NCBI RefSeq assembly: GCF_000308635.1
Contig: NZ_BAGD01000081.1
Span: 62,001-126,000, forward strand
From: Nocardia otitidiscaviarum NBRC 14405
GTDB lineage: Bacteria; Actinomycetota; Actinomycetes; Mycobacteriales; Mycobacteriaceae
Length of the DNA: 64,000 nucleotides
Reading direction: 5' to 3'
Part shown: positions 43,072 to 51,415 of the stretch, piece by piece
How positions within the stretch are numbered: position 1 is the first letter of the stretch
Layout: each line of letters starts with the position of its first letter
Notes under the pieces: model-generated
Told to the model about the DNA's origin: nothing
The model's database searches: none
Seen by the model: the letters and a program-made list of their open reading frames with translations, nothing else
Program-made: the position numbers and the translations under genes

Positions 43072-44175
43072 ATGCGGCGGCGTGAGTTCGTTCGGGCGGC
43101 CGTTGGCGCGGTCGGCGGGTTCGTGGTGGGAGGTTGCGGGATGGATGGGAACGACGTGGGGTCCGAGGCGGGCGGTGGGTGGACGATGCCCGAGGAGGGG
43201 CGGCGGCATGTTCGGACGTGGATGTCGTTCGGTGCCGATGAGCGGGTGTACGGGGCGGAGTTGTTGCCGCTGGTGCGGCGGGATCTGGCGACCATCGCCA
43301 CCACCATCGCCCGGTTCGAGCCGGTGTCGATGCTGGTGCGGGCCGAGGAGATGGAGCTGGCGCGGGGGTTGCTGGGCGGGGGGGATATCGAGTTGATCGA
43401 GGCGGAGCTGGATGATCTCTGGATGCGGGATATGGGGCCCGTGTTCGTGTCGGGGGATCGGGGGCGGGCGGGGGTCGATTTCAACTTCAACGGGTGGGGC
43501 GGGAAGCAGGAGCATCGGCGGGACGCGCGGGTGGCCGGGGCCGTGGCGGAGCGGGCCGGGGTGGCGACGCTGCGTAGCGAGCTCGTGCTCGAGGGCGGCG
43601 GGCTGGAGGTCGACGGGGAGGGGACGGCGATCATCACCGAGAGTTGCGTGCTCAACGACAACCGGAATCCGGGGTGGTCGAAGCGGGAGGTCGAGCGGGA
43701 GTTGGCCGCCGTGCTCGGGATCGCGAAGGTGATCTGGCTGCCGGGGATCGCGGGCGCGGATATCACCGACGGGCACACCGACTTCTACGCGCGCTTCGCC
43801 CGACCGGGTGTGGTGGTCGCCGGGCTCGACAACGACCCGGATTCCTTCGACTACGACGTCACCCGCCGCCACCTGGAGATCCTGCGCACGGCCACCGACG
43901 CGCGCGGTCGCCCGCTGGACGTCGAGGTGCTGGAAGGCCCGTCGACCATCCGAGAAGAGTGGGAGGACGACGATTTCGCCGCCGGGTACATCAACTTCTA
44001 TGTCTGCAACGGCGCGGTGATCGCGCCGGAATTCGGTGACCCGCGCACGGATTCGGCCGCCCGATCGACGCTACGACGGCTGTATCCGGACCGCGAGGTG
44101 GTCCAGATCGCCATCGACGCCATCGCCGCGAGCGGCGGCGGCATCCACTGCACCACCCAGCAGGAACCCGCCTGA
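43072..44175 (+). CDS. Tat-exported agmatine deiminase-family lipoprotein
   Basis: The 367-residue protein belongs to the peptidyl-arginine/agmatine deiminase family: WMRDMGPVFV, NFNFNGWGGKQ (family Asn/Trp), LEGGGLEVDGEG, DGHTDFYARF and the catalytic Cys360 in GGGIHCTTQQEP. The N-terminus is a Tat-type signal (MRRREFVRAAVGAVGG) ending in a lipobox-like VVGGC, so it is probably exported and lipidated. Most family members are cytosolic. ATG 43072 follows GAGGAG at six bases; GTG 43027 would add residues before the twin Arg. It should convert agmatine or a related guanidine to its ureido product. The 5' two thirds have G-ending codons, the last third C-ending. Confidence 0.85.
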   Translation: MRRREFVRAAVGAVGGFVVGGCGMDGNDVGSEAGGGWTMPEEGRRHVRTWMSFGADERVYGAELLPLVRRDLATIATTIARFEPVSMLVRAEEMELARGLLGGGDIELIEAELDDLWMRDMGPVFVSGDRGRAGVDFNFNGWGGKQEHRRDARVAGAVAERAGVATLRSELVLEGGGLEVDGEGTAIITESCVLNDNRNPGWSKREVERELAAVLGIAKVIWLPGIAGADITDGHTDFYARFARPGVVVAGLDNDPDSFDYDVTRRHLEILRTATDARGRPLDVEVLEGPSTIREEWEDDDFAAGYINFYVCNGAVIAPEFGDPRTDSAARSTLRRLYPDREVVQIAIDAIAASGGGIHCTTQQEPA

Positions 44176-44212
44176 GCGGTCGCCCACTCCCCTACCCTTA
44201 CAGTGAGGTCCC

Positions 44213-44788
44213 GTGTCGGAGCGTCGAATTCAGATTCTGGAAGCCGCGGTGCGGGTAATAGCACAGGACGGCGTGCGAGGATTGCGCGTTGAAAAACTCG
44301 CCGCCGCGGCGGGCGTCTCGACGGCATTGATCTACTACCATTTCACCGATCGCGCCGGGATCCTGCACGCCGCCCTCGAACACATCAACCACCGCGCCGT
44401 GGATTACACCGAGCGCGCACTCGCCGAGACCGATCCGCGCCGCCGACTCGAACAGTTGCTGCTGCTCGAACTCCAGGACATCGACGAGGTCCGCGAAACC
44501 AGTGTCGCCTGGGGCGAATTGCGCGCCAGCGCGGTATTCAACCCCGACCTGCGCGACCCCCTGCGCGCCACCACGGACTCCTGGAACGCCGATATCGACA
44601 CCCTCATCCGCGACGCCCAGGGCTCCGGCGATCTGCACGCCGGAATCGACGCCGCCGCCACGGCCGAACGCCTGACCGCCCTCACGGAGGGCCTCAGCGA
44701 ACGCTGGCACAGCGGCTCGCTCACCCTCGACCGCGCCCGCGAACTGCTCAGCGGCGCAATCACTCTCGAACTCGGCACCGCACGGTGA
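44213..44788 (+). CDS. TetR-family transcriptional regulator
   Basis: The 191-residue protein has a TetR HTH (RRIQILEAAVRVIAQDGVRGLRVEKLAAAAGVSTALIYYHF, residues 4-44) and a helical effector domain. It starts at a GTG 37 bases after the agmatine-deiminase stop, on the same strand. A perfect palindrome upstream of the deiminase gene is its likely operator, making this a self-contained inducible unit responsive to a guanidine or polyamine (inference). Confidence 0.85.
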   Translation: MSERRIQILEAAVRVIAQDGVRGLRVEKLAAAAGVSTALIYYHFTDRAGILHAALEHINHRAVDYTERALAETDPRRRLEQLLLLELQDIDEVRETSVAWGELRASAVFNPDLRDPLRATTDSWNADIDTLIRDAQGSGDLHAGIDAAATAERLTALTEGLSERWHSGSLTLDRARELLSGAITLELGTAR

Positions 44789-44817
44789 CACAGCGCGGCA
44801 TCGCCGATCGACTCGAC

Positions 44818-44866
44818 GCCGTCACACCGCACAAAGCCGTCACACCGCACAGCCCGTCACACAGCA
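44818..44866 (+). repeat. short tandem repeat GCCGTCACACCGCACA
   Basis: Two perfect copies of GCCGTCACACCGCACA (44818-44833, 44836-44851) are followed by a degenerate third (GCCCGTCACACAGCA, 44852-44866). They occupy the short gap between the TetR gene and the convergent ATPase gene. No hairpin or gene is evident. Confidence 0.6.
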
Positions 44867-44889
44867 CTCCATCGGCACAGCACCGCGAC

Positions 44890-45756
44890 TCAGCGCAGCA
44901 GATTGATGATCTTCCGGTAGGCGGCGCGGGTCTGCGGTGACAGCCGCGACCAGGTGACGGGTCCGCCGGTGGCCAGATGGGTGTCGTACGGGATCTCGGT
45001 GACCGCCCGCACGAATTTGCCCAGATAGCGGCGGGCGTGCTCGGCCACCGAGGGCCCGTCGTGCGGATGCTGCCGGGTGACGACGATGACGGATTCGGCC
45101 AGGTGGTACTGGCTGTAATTGTCGTCGAGCCAGATCAGCGCGGGTTTGAGCCGATTCACCGCGTCGGCCCGCGCGGCCAGCGTGATGACCAGCGCGATCC
45201 GGGAATCGGAGAGCAGCGGCGCGAGCATGCGATTGCTGACCGGCGATCCGCCGTCGTAGACGGGCAGACATCCGGCCGAGCACAGGTCGCGGTGCACCGA
45301 GGCGTAACTCTCCCGCCGGGGTAGTGGTTCCGGCCCCCGGGGCAGCACCCCGAAGCGGGCGCTGTTCTCCCCCGAACTGTCGAGCACCGACGGCGCGAGG
45401 CCACGCGGGCTCATATTGAGCCAGGTCTGCACGGTGCCCGCCGGATCGATGGTGTCGCATCCGCGCCGGGCGAGGTCGCCGCCGGTGGGCGTGGCGTCGA
45501 CCACGATGGGTGAGCGTTCGCCGTAGTCGGAGGCCGCGGCGGCCGCGAGTCCGATGGCGGTGGTGGTGGTTCCGGCACCGCCGGAGCTGCCCATGACGAG
45601 CACGGCGGGGATGGTGGCCCACAGCAGGAATCCGTCTCCGCCGTGCACGCGCACCAGGTCGGTGGGCGATCCGGGCGGGGCCGGTCGCAGCAGCAGCGAC
45701 AAATCCGTTGGGGCGGAGGACAGATCGGCGGGTTGGTCGGGGAATTGGTCGAACAC
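44890..45756 (-). CDS. ParA/MinD-like ATPase
   Basis: The 288-residue protein has a deviant Walker A, MGSSGGAGTTTTAIGLAAA, of the MinD/ParA type and a PIVVDATPTGGDLARRG segment in the position of switch I. It has ARADAVNRLKPALIWL and a C-terminal VTEIPYDTHLATGGPVTW that is typical of MinD-like proteins in actinobacteria, some linked to ESX/type VII secretion. No esx genes are visible here. GTG 45756 is set by AAAGGA upstream, giving the start VFDQFPDQ. Its cargo is unknown. The normally catalytic switch residues are only partly recognisable. Confidence 0.72.
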   Translation of the reverse strand: MFDQFPDQPADLSSAPTDLSLLLRPAPPGSPTDLVRVHGGDGFLLWATIPAVLVMGSSGGAGTTTTAIGLAAAAASDYGERSPIVVDATPTGGDLARRGCDTIDPAGTVQTWLNMSPRGLAPSVLDSSGENSARFGVLPRGPEPLPRRESYASVHRDLCSAGCLPVYDGGSPVSNRMLAPLLSDSRIALVITLAARADAVNRLKPALIWLDDNYSQYHLAESVIVVTRQHPHDGPSVAEHARRYLGKFVRAVTEIPYDTHLATGGPVTWSRLSPQTRAAYRKIINLLR

Positions 45757-46221
45757 TCGGGATTCCTTTGTGCGAGCGACATCCGGTTCTGCGGAATCGG
45801 CATGGTCACCGCCTCGCCGATGAGAGCGGTGACATCCATCGCGTGAACGATCCGCGGCGCGTGTGAGCACGCGAAGAATGGGCATTTCAGCGTCGGTCGA
45901 CTCGTCCCCCCGGTCGACACCCACACCGTGTCGACGAGATCCCCTGCGCTACGAGTTCTCGATGCAGTCCTGCGGTTCCGCGCCCGTGCACCCCCACTGT
46001 CGAAACACATACCAAAAGAATTGCAGTGCAACGCCTTTCAATGCCGCCAGATACTACACGAATCGGGCGGCCGCGACAGTTCTACGCGAAACTCATTCGG
46101 ATGGTTCATCGATCTTGCGACACGCCCGTGTTACAGGATGGACGGGTGTGGCGCGTTTGAAATTCTGAGCACAAGGGAATCGCTGGGACATACCTCCCCA
46201 CGCAGGATCGAGGAGTATTCG
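45757..46221. other. 465-base intergenic region, less GC-rich
   Basis: This region separates the ParA-like gene from a small membrane-protein gene and must contain their divergent promoters. It is visibly less GC-rich than neighbours around 46000-46150. No frame shows a start with Shine-Dalgarno or a recognisable product. AGGAG at 46211-46215 is the ribosome binding site of the next gene. Confidence 0.45.
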
Positions 46222-46464
46222 ATGACCCGCACGATCCCTACCCGCGCGCGTCCCGACGAACACGTTCTCATCGACAATGTCGACGGTTCGAGACTGGCAC
46301 TGTTGCTGATGGGTGCCATCGGTCTCGCCTGGACGCTCACCGCCTCCGACGCCGATGCCCACGGCTGGATGGTGGCGGGGCTGGCGGTGACCGCCCTCGC
46401 GGTCGTCACCGGTCTCGGTACGGCCATCGAGCGGCGCCGACACCGTGGGAGCCGCAAACGCTGA
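46222..46464 (+). CDS. small membrane protein, 80 aa
   Basis: The 80-residue protein has two predicted membrane helices (LALLLMGAIGLAWTLTA and WMVAGLAVTALAVVTGLGTAI) and a basic C-terminus (ERRRHRGSRKR). AGGAG precedes the ATG. The family is not recognised. It lies 63 bases upstream of the Ser/Thr kinase on the same strand and may share its promoter. Confidence 0.65.
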   Translation: MTRTIPTRARPDEHVLIDNVDGSRLALLLMGAIGLAWTLTASDADAHGWMVAGLAVTALAVVTGLGTAIERRRHRGSRKR

Positions 46465-46527
46465 ACCTGTTTCGGGAATCGCCGTCCCCGGGGCGCGACG
46501 CGCGGACGGTGGTCGTAGGCTGTCGCG

Positions 46528-48390
46528 GTGAATTCCGGGCGGACAGTGGTCGACGGGCGATTCGAGTTGCTCGAGCCGCTCGGCAGCGGCGGGATGGGCA
46601 CCGTGTGGCGGGCCTACGACATCGCGCTGCATCGTGAGGTGGCGCTGAAGGAGGTGCGCACCGACGCGTCCGACGGCACCGCGAGTTCCGGCGGCGCGCA
46701 ACGAGAGCGGGTGTTGCGCGAGGCGCGGGCGCTGGCCCGCATCGGGCATCCGAACGTAGTGGCGATCCATCACATCGTGGATGCCCCGAGCGCGCATCCG
46801 TGGATCGTGATGGAGTTGGTGCGCGGCCGCAGTCTGGCCGATCGACTCGCCCAGGGGACGATGAGTCCCGAGCAGGCGGCGCGGCTGGGTCGCGGGATTC
46901 TCGCGGCGCTGCGGGCCGCGCATGCCGTCGGAGTCCTGCACCGCGATATCAAACCCGCGAATGTGCTGCTGCGCGAAGATGGTTCACCGGTGCTCACGGA
47001 TTTCGGCATCGCGGCCATCGACGGACTGGACGGGCTCACCGCCACCGGCAATGTGGTCGGCTCGCTGGATTACGTCGCCCCGGAGCGCCTCGACGGCCAG
47101 GAGGGGTATCCCGCTTCCGATCTGTGGTCGCTGGGCCTGCTGCTCTACGTGGCCGTGGAGGGCTATCACCCGCTGCGCCGGGAGAGCACGGTCGGCACAC
47201 TCGCGGCCGTGCTGAAAGGCGAAGTGCCGCCGCCGCAACGGGCGGGGGCGCTCACCACGGCCCTGGCCGCCCTGCTCGTCCCCGACCCGCACCGGCGGCC
47301 GAGCGCCGAACAGCTGGACTGGCTGCTGGCCCAGGCCACGGGCCCGGACTCGCTGCCGTACCCGCCGCCCGCCGCAACACATCTACCGCCGACCACAGCC
47401 CGACCCGCGACGCAGGCACCACCGGCCGCACCGAACGCATCGCGCACCGGCCAGCCCGCGCAGCCGTCCGACCCGCACGCTCGAGCAGCCGGACCGAGCC
47501 CACAGCTCTTCGGCTCGCACGCAGGGCGGCCCGGTTCGTATCCAACCCCGGTCACGCCCGATCCGCTGTTCGCATCGGGATCCGACTCCCCACCACAGCA
47601 TGCGAACCCACCGCACTTCGCACGGGGATCGGTTCCCCGGCAGCATCATTCGCCGCCGATCGCACCCGGGCTGGGCTCCCCTGCGGCCGCAGCGGCCGCG
47701 GGCACGGCCACGCTCCAGACCAACGGTGCCGGCGCTGCCCCGGCACCTCGGCGCGGCGGCCGCTGGAGCCGAGTCGGCCTCGGTGCGGCGGCGGTGGTCG
47801 CGCTCGTGGTCGCCGCGCTCGTGGTGCGACCCGGATCTTCCACACCCGGCGCGGATGCCCCGGGTACGCCCGTACCTTCGATTCCCGCCACGGAACCGCT
47901 CACCACCGAACCGCAGCCGTCGCAGCCGGGGCCGTCGGTGGACCTGCTGACCCCCGACGGCATTCGTCAGGCCATCGCCGCATTCGAACAGGCCAGCGGC
48001 GGAGAGGAATTCACCGAGGCCACCTTCTACCCGACCTACGCCAGCACCGGCATTCTGCTGGGCGACCAGTCCAGACGCTACGACGCCTACACCTACCGTG
48101 ACGGCGTGGCCAGCCGTCAGGGGCCGGGCGGAACCCTCACCGGCACCGAGACCACGGTGCGGCTGAGTTCGATCAACTGGGACATCCTTCCGGATCTGCT
48201 GCGTGCCGCCGATGCGCAACTCGGTGTGGCCGACCCGACCTCGCGCTATCTGATCATCGATCCGGCCTGGACCTTCAACAGCGACCGCCCGACGATCATG
48301 GTCTATCTGAGCGACGACTACGGCGGCTCCGCCTATCTCGCCGCCGATCTGGACGGCACCGTCGTGAAGGTCTACCCGCGCGAGAACTGA
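46528..48390 (+). CDS. Ser/Thr protein kinase with extracytoplasmic domain
   Basis: The 620-residue Pkn-type kinase has a Gly-rich loop LGSGGMGTVW (18-27), catalytic Lys41, HRD (138-140), DFG (158-160) and APERL in the activation segment. After about residue 275 comes a long Pro/Ala/Ser linker, one membrane helix at about 415-433, and an extracytoplasmic domain of about 185 residues that probably senses an envelope signal. GTG 46528 starts the kinase domain. The 3' end overlaps the convergent histidine-kinase gene by 19 bases. Substrates are unknown. Confidence 0.9.
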   Translation: MNSGRTVVDGRFELLEPLGSGGMGTVWRAYDIALHREVALKEVRTDASDGTASSGGAQRERVLREARALARIGHPNVVAIHHIVDAPSAHPWIVMELVRGRSLADRLAQGTMSPEQAARLGRGILAALRAAHAVGVLHRDIKPANVLLREDGSPVLTDFGIAAIDGLDGLTATGNVVGSLDYVAPERLDGQEGYPASDLWSLGLLLYVAVEGYHPLRRESTVGTLAAVLKGEVPPPQRAGALTTALAALLVPDPHRRPSAEQLDWLLAQATGPDSLPYPPPAATHLPPTTARPATQAPPAAPNASRTGQPAQPSDPHARAAGPSPQLFGSHAGRPGSYPTPVTPDPLFASGSDSPPQHANPPHFARGSVPRQHHSPPIAPGLGSPAAAAAAGTATLQTNGAGAAPAPRRGGRWSRVGLGAAAVVALVVAALVVRPGSSTPGADAPGTPVPSIPATEPLTTEPQPSQPGPSVDLLTPDGIRQAIAAFEQASGGEEFTEATFYPTYASTGILLGDQSRRYDAYTYRDGVASRQGPGGTLTGTETTVRLSSINWDILPDLLRAADAQLGVADPTSRYLIIDPAWTFNSDRPTIMVYLSDDYGGSAYLAADLDGTVVKVYPREN

Positions 48391-49892
48391 CCGCGCGGAC
48401 CGGACGCCGGGTCCGGTGCAGACAAGGGCAGCCGGAGGCGGATGTGTGCGCCGCGTTCGGAGTCGGCGACGGTGAGGGTGCCGCCGTGCAGGGTGGCGAT
48501 ATCCCGTGCGAGGGCCAGGCCGAGGCCGGTGCCGCCGGCCGCTCGGGTGCGGGCGGTGTCGAGTCGGGCGAAGCGTTCGAATACGCGTTCGCGCTCGGCG
48601 GGCGGTATGCCGGGGCCGTCGTCGCGGACGTCGAGCACCGCGTGCCCATCGGCCGCGTGCAGGCGCAGGGTGGCGCTCGATGCGGCGTGGGCGTCGGCAT
48701 TGTCGAGCAGGTTGGTGAGCAGTCGGGCGAGGTGGGTGCGGTGGCCAGCCACCACGGTGTCGTCGTCGACCTCCACCGTCAAGGCGGTCGGGCCGGGTGG
48801 TCGACGCTCGGTGACCTCGCGGACGAGTTCACCGAGATCCATTGGGGTCAGCGGGATCTCGGGGCCGGTGTCGAGCCGCGCCAGGGTGAGCAGATCGGTG
48901 ATGAGCGCTTCCAGCCGATCCAGATCCTCGAGCGCCCCGGCCGCCACGTCGGGCCAGTCGGCGCGGTCCGGATATCGGGCCGCCACCTCCAACGGCGTCC
49001 GCACATTGGCCAGCGGACTGCGCAGTTCGTGCGAGGCATCGGCGACGAACTGCCGCTCCCGCCGGGTGGCCTGCTCGAGCCGACTCAGGGTGTCGTTGAG
49101 GGTGGCCGCGAGGCGCGCGATCTCGTCACCGGTCCGCGGCACCGGCACCCGGCGGCCGAGATTCTGCGCGGTGAGCCGCGCGAACTCCCCGCGAATGGCC
49201 TCGACGGGCCGCAGCGCCCGCCCGGTGGCGAACCAGGTCGACGCGGCCACCAGCAGTAACAGCAGCGGTGCGGCCACCAGCAGCAGCCGCGTGGTGGCGG
49301 TGGCCGCCTCCCGAATGGACTGCGTCGATGCGTCCGCGGTGACGGTGACGTCGCCCTCCCCACGCATGGCGACCGTCGCCGACTGAGCGCGCGTCGCCAT
49401 CGGGGCGGGCCCGACGACGACGATCCGACGCATCTTCTCGTCCCCGGGCGGTGCACTCGGCCCGACCGGACCCCATACGGTCGCACCCGGCTCGGCTGTA
49501 CCCAGTATCGCCGCACCCTGCGAGGCCGAGTCCGACGTCGCACCCGACGCGGTCACACCCGGCTCGGACTGGGACGGCTCAGATCCGGGCGAGGTCATGG
49601 CCGGGGCTGCCAGCACCTCCCCGTCCGGTGCGTCGACGCGGATGGTGACGGCCCGATCCACCAGCGGTAGGGGGGCACCGTCGCGCAATGCCATGGCGGC
49701 CACCCCCAACTGGCGGTGCAGCATGTCGTCGACCCGGGCGGTGAGGCTGGTTTCCACGTAGTGCACGGTCGCCCAGCCCGCGGCCAGCAGGGCGATGGCC
49801 ACCACCAGTGTCGCCGCCGCGGTGGTGCGGGCGCGCACCGATACCGGTCGCCAGCGCCACCTGCGGTCGGTCACGGGGTCACGGTCGATCAT
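48372..49892 (-). CDS. two-component sensor histidine kinase
   Basis: The 506-residue protein has two membrane helices (about 24-42 and 202-220) flanking a roughly 160-residue extracytoplasmic loop with a Ser/Pro-rich, low-complexity middle. It has a HAMP segment, the phospho-accepting His288 in ASHELRSPL, the N-box (LLTNLLDNADAH), DGPGIP and GTGLGLALARDIA. It phosphorylates the OmpR-type regulator encoded just upstream, whose gene overlaps it by 14 bases. Its 3' end overlaps the convergent kinase gene. Confidence 0.92.
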   Translation of the reverse strand: MIDRDPVTDRRWRWRPVSVRARTTAAATLVVAIALLAAGWATVHYVETSLTARVDDMLHRQLGVAAMALRDGAPLPLVDRAVTIRVDAPDGEVLAAPAMTSPGSEPSQSEPGVTASGATSDSASQGAAILGTAEPGATVWGPVGPSAPPGDEKMRRIVVVGPAPMATRAQSATVAMRGEGDVTVTADASTQSIREAATATTRLLLVAAPLLLLLVAASTWFATGRALRPVEAIRGEFARLTAQNLGRRVPVPRTGDEIARLAATLNDTLSRLEQATRRERQFVADASHELRSPLANVRTPLEVAARYPDRADWPDVAAGALEDLDRLEALITDLLTLARLDTGPEIPLTPMDLGELVREVTERRPPGPTALTVEVDDDTVVAGHRTHLARLLTNLLDNADAHAASSATLRLHAADGHAVLDVRDDGPGIPPAERERVFERFARLDTARTRAAGGTGLGLALARDIATLHGGTLTVADSERGAHIRLRLPLSAPDPASGPRGQFSRG

Positions 49893-50571
49893 GGGTGCCG
49901 CCTTCCGCGACGAGTCGGTATCCGTGCCCGCGCACGGTGCGAATGCTGTTGCGCCCGAACGGCGCGTCGATCTTGCGGCGCAGCGCGCTGATATGCACTT
50001 CGACCACGTTGGAATCGCCGTCGAAGGCGAAATCCCAGCCGCTGCTGAGCAGTTCACGCTTGGACACCAGTTGGCCGGGTCGGCGCGCCAGGATTTCCAG
50101 CACCGAGAATTCCTTGCTGGTGAGGGCGATATCGCTGCCCGCACGGGTGCAGATGCGGGTGGCCGGGTCGAGGGTGAGGTCACCGACGCGCAGCAGTGTC
50201 GGCCGTGGCGCGGGGCGGCGGCGCACCAGGTTCCGCAGCCGGGCCAGCAGCACCACGAACGAGAACGGTTTGGTCACGTAGTCGTCCGCGCCGGAGTCCA
50301 GCGCTTCGGCCTCGTCGTGTTCGCCGTCCTTGGCGGTGAGCATGAGGATGGGCGTCCAGTCCCCCGCTTCGCGCAGCAGCGCGCACACGCGGTAGCCATT
50401 GAGTTCCGGCAACATGATGTCGAGCACGATCACGTCGTAGTCGGCGGTCTGGGCCATCTCCAGCCCCACCCGGCCGTCCCCGGCCAGATCGACCGCCCAC
50501 CCCTCGGCCTCCAGCCCGGAGCGCAGAGCTCCGGCCAGTCGCGTCTCGTCTTCCACCACCAGTACTCGCAC
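49879..50571 (-). CDS. OmpR/PhoB-type response regulator
   Basis: The 230-residue protein has a receiver domain with phospho-accepting Asp51 (DVIVLDIMLPELNG) and the conserved Lys (DDYVTKPFSF), plus a winged-helix DNA-binding domain (LTSKEFSVLEILARRPGQLVSKRELL; VHISALRRKID; IRTVRGHGYRL). GTG 50571 is chosen because the receiver starts there. It overlaps the histidine kinase gene by 14 bases. CTTCAG direct repeats and a palindrome lie directly upstream, consistent with autoregulation and control of the divergent secreted protein gene. Confidence 0.93.
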   Translation of the reverse strand: MRVLVVEDETRLAGALRSGLEAEGWAVDLAGDGRVGLEMAQTADYDVIVLDIMLPELNGYRVCALLREAGDWTPILMLTAKDGEHDEAEALDSGADDYVTKPFSFVVLLARLRNLVRRRPAPRPTLLRVGDLTLDPATRICTRAGSDIALTSKEFSVLEILARRPGQLVSKRELLSSGWDFAFDGDSNVVEVHISALRRKIDAPFGRNSIRTVRGHGYRLVAEGGTHDRP

Positions 50572-50593
50572 GCGGCGATCCTGACAGGCCAAC

Positions 50594-50630
50594 CTGAAGA
50601 CGTCTTCAGCTTCCTTCAGGAAGTCCTCAG
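50594..50630. promoter_or_regulatory. probable response-regulator binding site in divergent promoter
   Basis: The perfect palindrome CTGAAGACGTCTTCAG (50594-50609) is followed by CTTCCTTCAGGAAG (50610-50623). Read as direct repeats, CTTCAG occurs at 50604 and 50614 and CCTCAG at 50625, a spacing of about ten to eleven bases that suits OmpR-family dimers. It lies between the response-regulator gene and the divergent secreted protein gene. Confidence 0.65.
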
Positions 50631-50693
50631 CCGTACCCGGCCAGAGTCGTCAACGTTCCGGATGGTCCGGAGCGACGATTCGAGGGAGACGAT

Positions 50694-51089
50694 ATGCGTT
50701 CCAAGCTTTCCACCCGTGCCGCCGCCGTGACCGTGGGCGCGGCGGCCCTGCTCACCGCCGGTCTGGGCGGGATGGCCGTGGCGGCCGCGCATCCGGCCGA
50801 ACTGTCCCCCGGGCCGAATGTCACCGTGCACCGCGACGGTGAACGGGTGGTGATCGACCGTGACGGCAACCGAGTTCCGCTGCCCCTCGACGACGAGGGT
50901 GTCATCGTGCAGCGCGACGGCGACAAGGTGATCATCAAGCGTCAGGGCGCACCGGATATCGTCGGCGTCCCGGCGCTGCCCGCCGCCCCCGGCGCAACCG
51001 TCCCCGGCGCAGTCGTCCCCGCGCTGCCGGGCGCGATCGCCCCGGCGGCTCCCCTCACCACCGCGCCGAGCACCGGTTCGGCGGGCTGA
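50694..51089 (+). CDS. small secreted protein divergent from the two-component system
   Basis: The 131-residue product has a signal peptide (about 1-31), then a mature part with repeated dipeptide-like strand units (VTVHRDGERVVIDRDGNRVPLPL, VIVQRDGDKVIIKRQG) and a Pro/Ala-rich tail with PGAV and PGAI repeats. I do not recognise a family. Its promoter is shared with the response-regulator gene, so it is probably a direct target of the two-component system. GAGGGAG precedes the ATG. Confidence 0.65.
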   Translation: MRSKLSTRAAAVTVGAAALLTAGLGGMAVAAAHPAELSPGPNVTVHRDGERVVIDRDGNRVPLPLDDEGVIVQRDGDKVIIKRQGAPDIVGVPALPAAPGATVPGAVVPALPGAIAPAAPLTTAPSTGSAG

Positions 51090-51286
51090 TTCCCACCACG
51101 ATCCGCTTCGTCGCCCGAATGGCGGGCGGCGGGCGGATCCCCGGGGCGCAGAGCGATCATCCGTGTGCGCTGTCGGTTCCAGTCCGTTTCGCGGCAGCCG
51201 TCCACGACAGCGGGAAGCCGAAATCGCACCGGAATCAGATCACCCCCGGAAGCAGATATCGAATCCGCCACCGCAGACCCCCGCCT

Positions 51287-51400
51287 TGATCTCCTGCTCT
51301 GGATGTCGATGGTCCCGCCGGAGTCGACGGGCGCTTCGGTGAGCCGAGTCTTGATCATTCCGAAGGCCACGGCGTTGACGGTGCGGTTGTAGCGCCCCAT
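51287..51400 (-). pseudogene. fragment of a short-chain dehydrogenase (FabG-like)
   Basis: The minus strand reads NRTVNAVAFGMIKTRLTEAP, then continues in the same frame to TIDIQ. This matches the segment following the catalytic YxxxK region of FabG4-like SDRs (VNCVAFGLIKTRLTE with TIDVEGREIKVGV). One base shift then gives QEIKAGV, the expected continuation. The cofactor domain and C-terminus are absent. I read it as a decayed remnant of an SDR gene. It is distinct from the intact SDR at 22160. Confidence 0.55.
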
Positions 51401-51415
51401 CCCTGGGGTGAGCTC

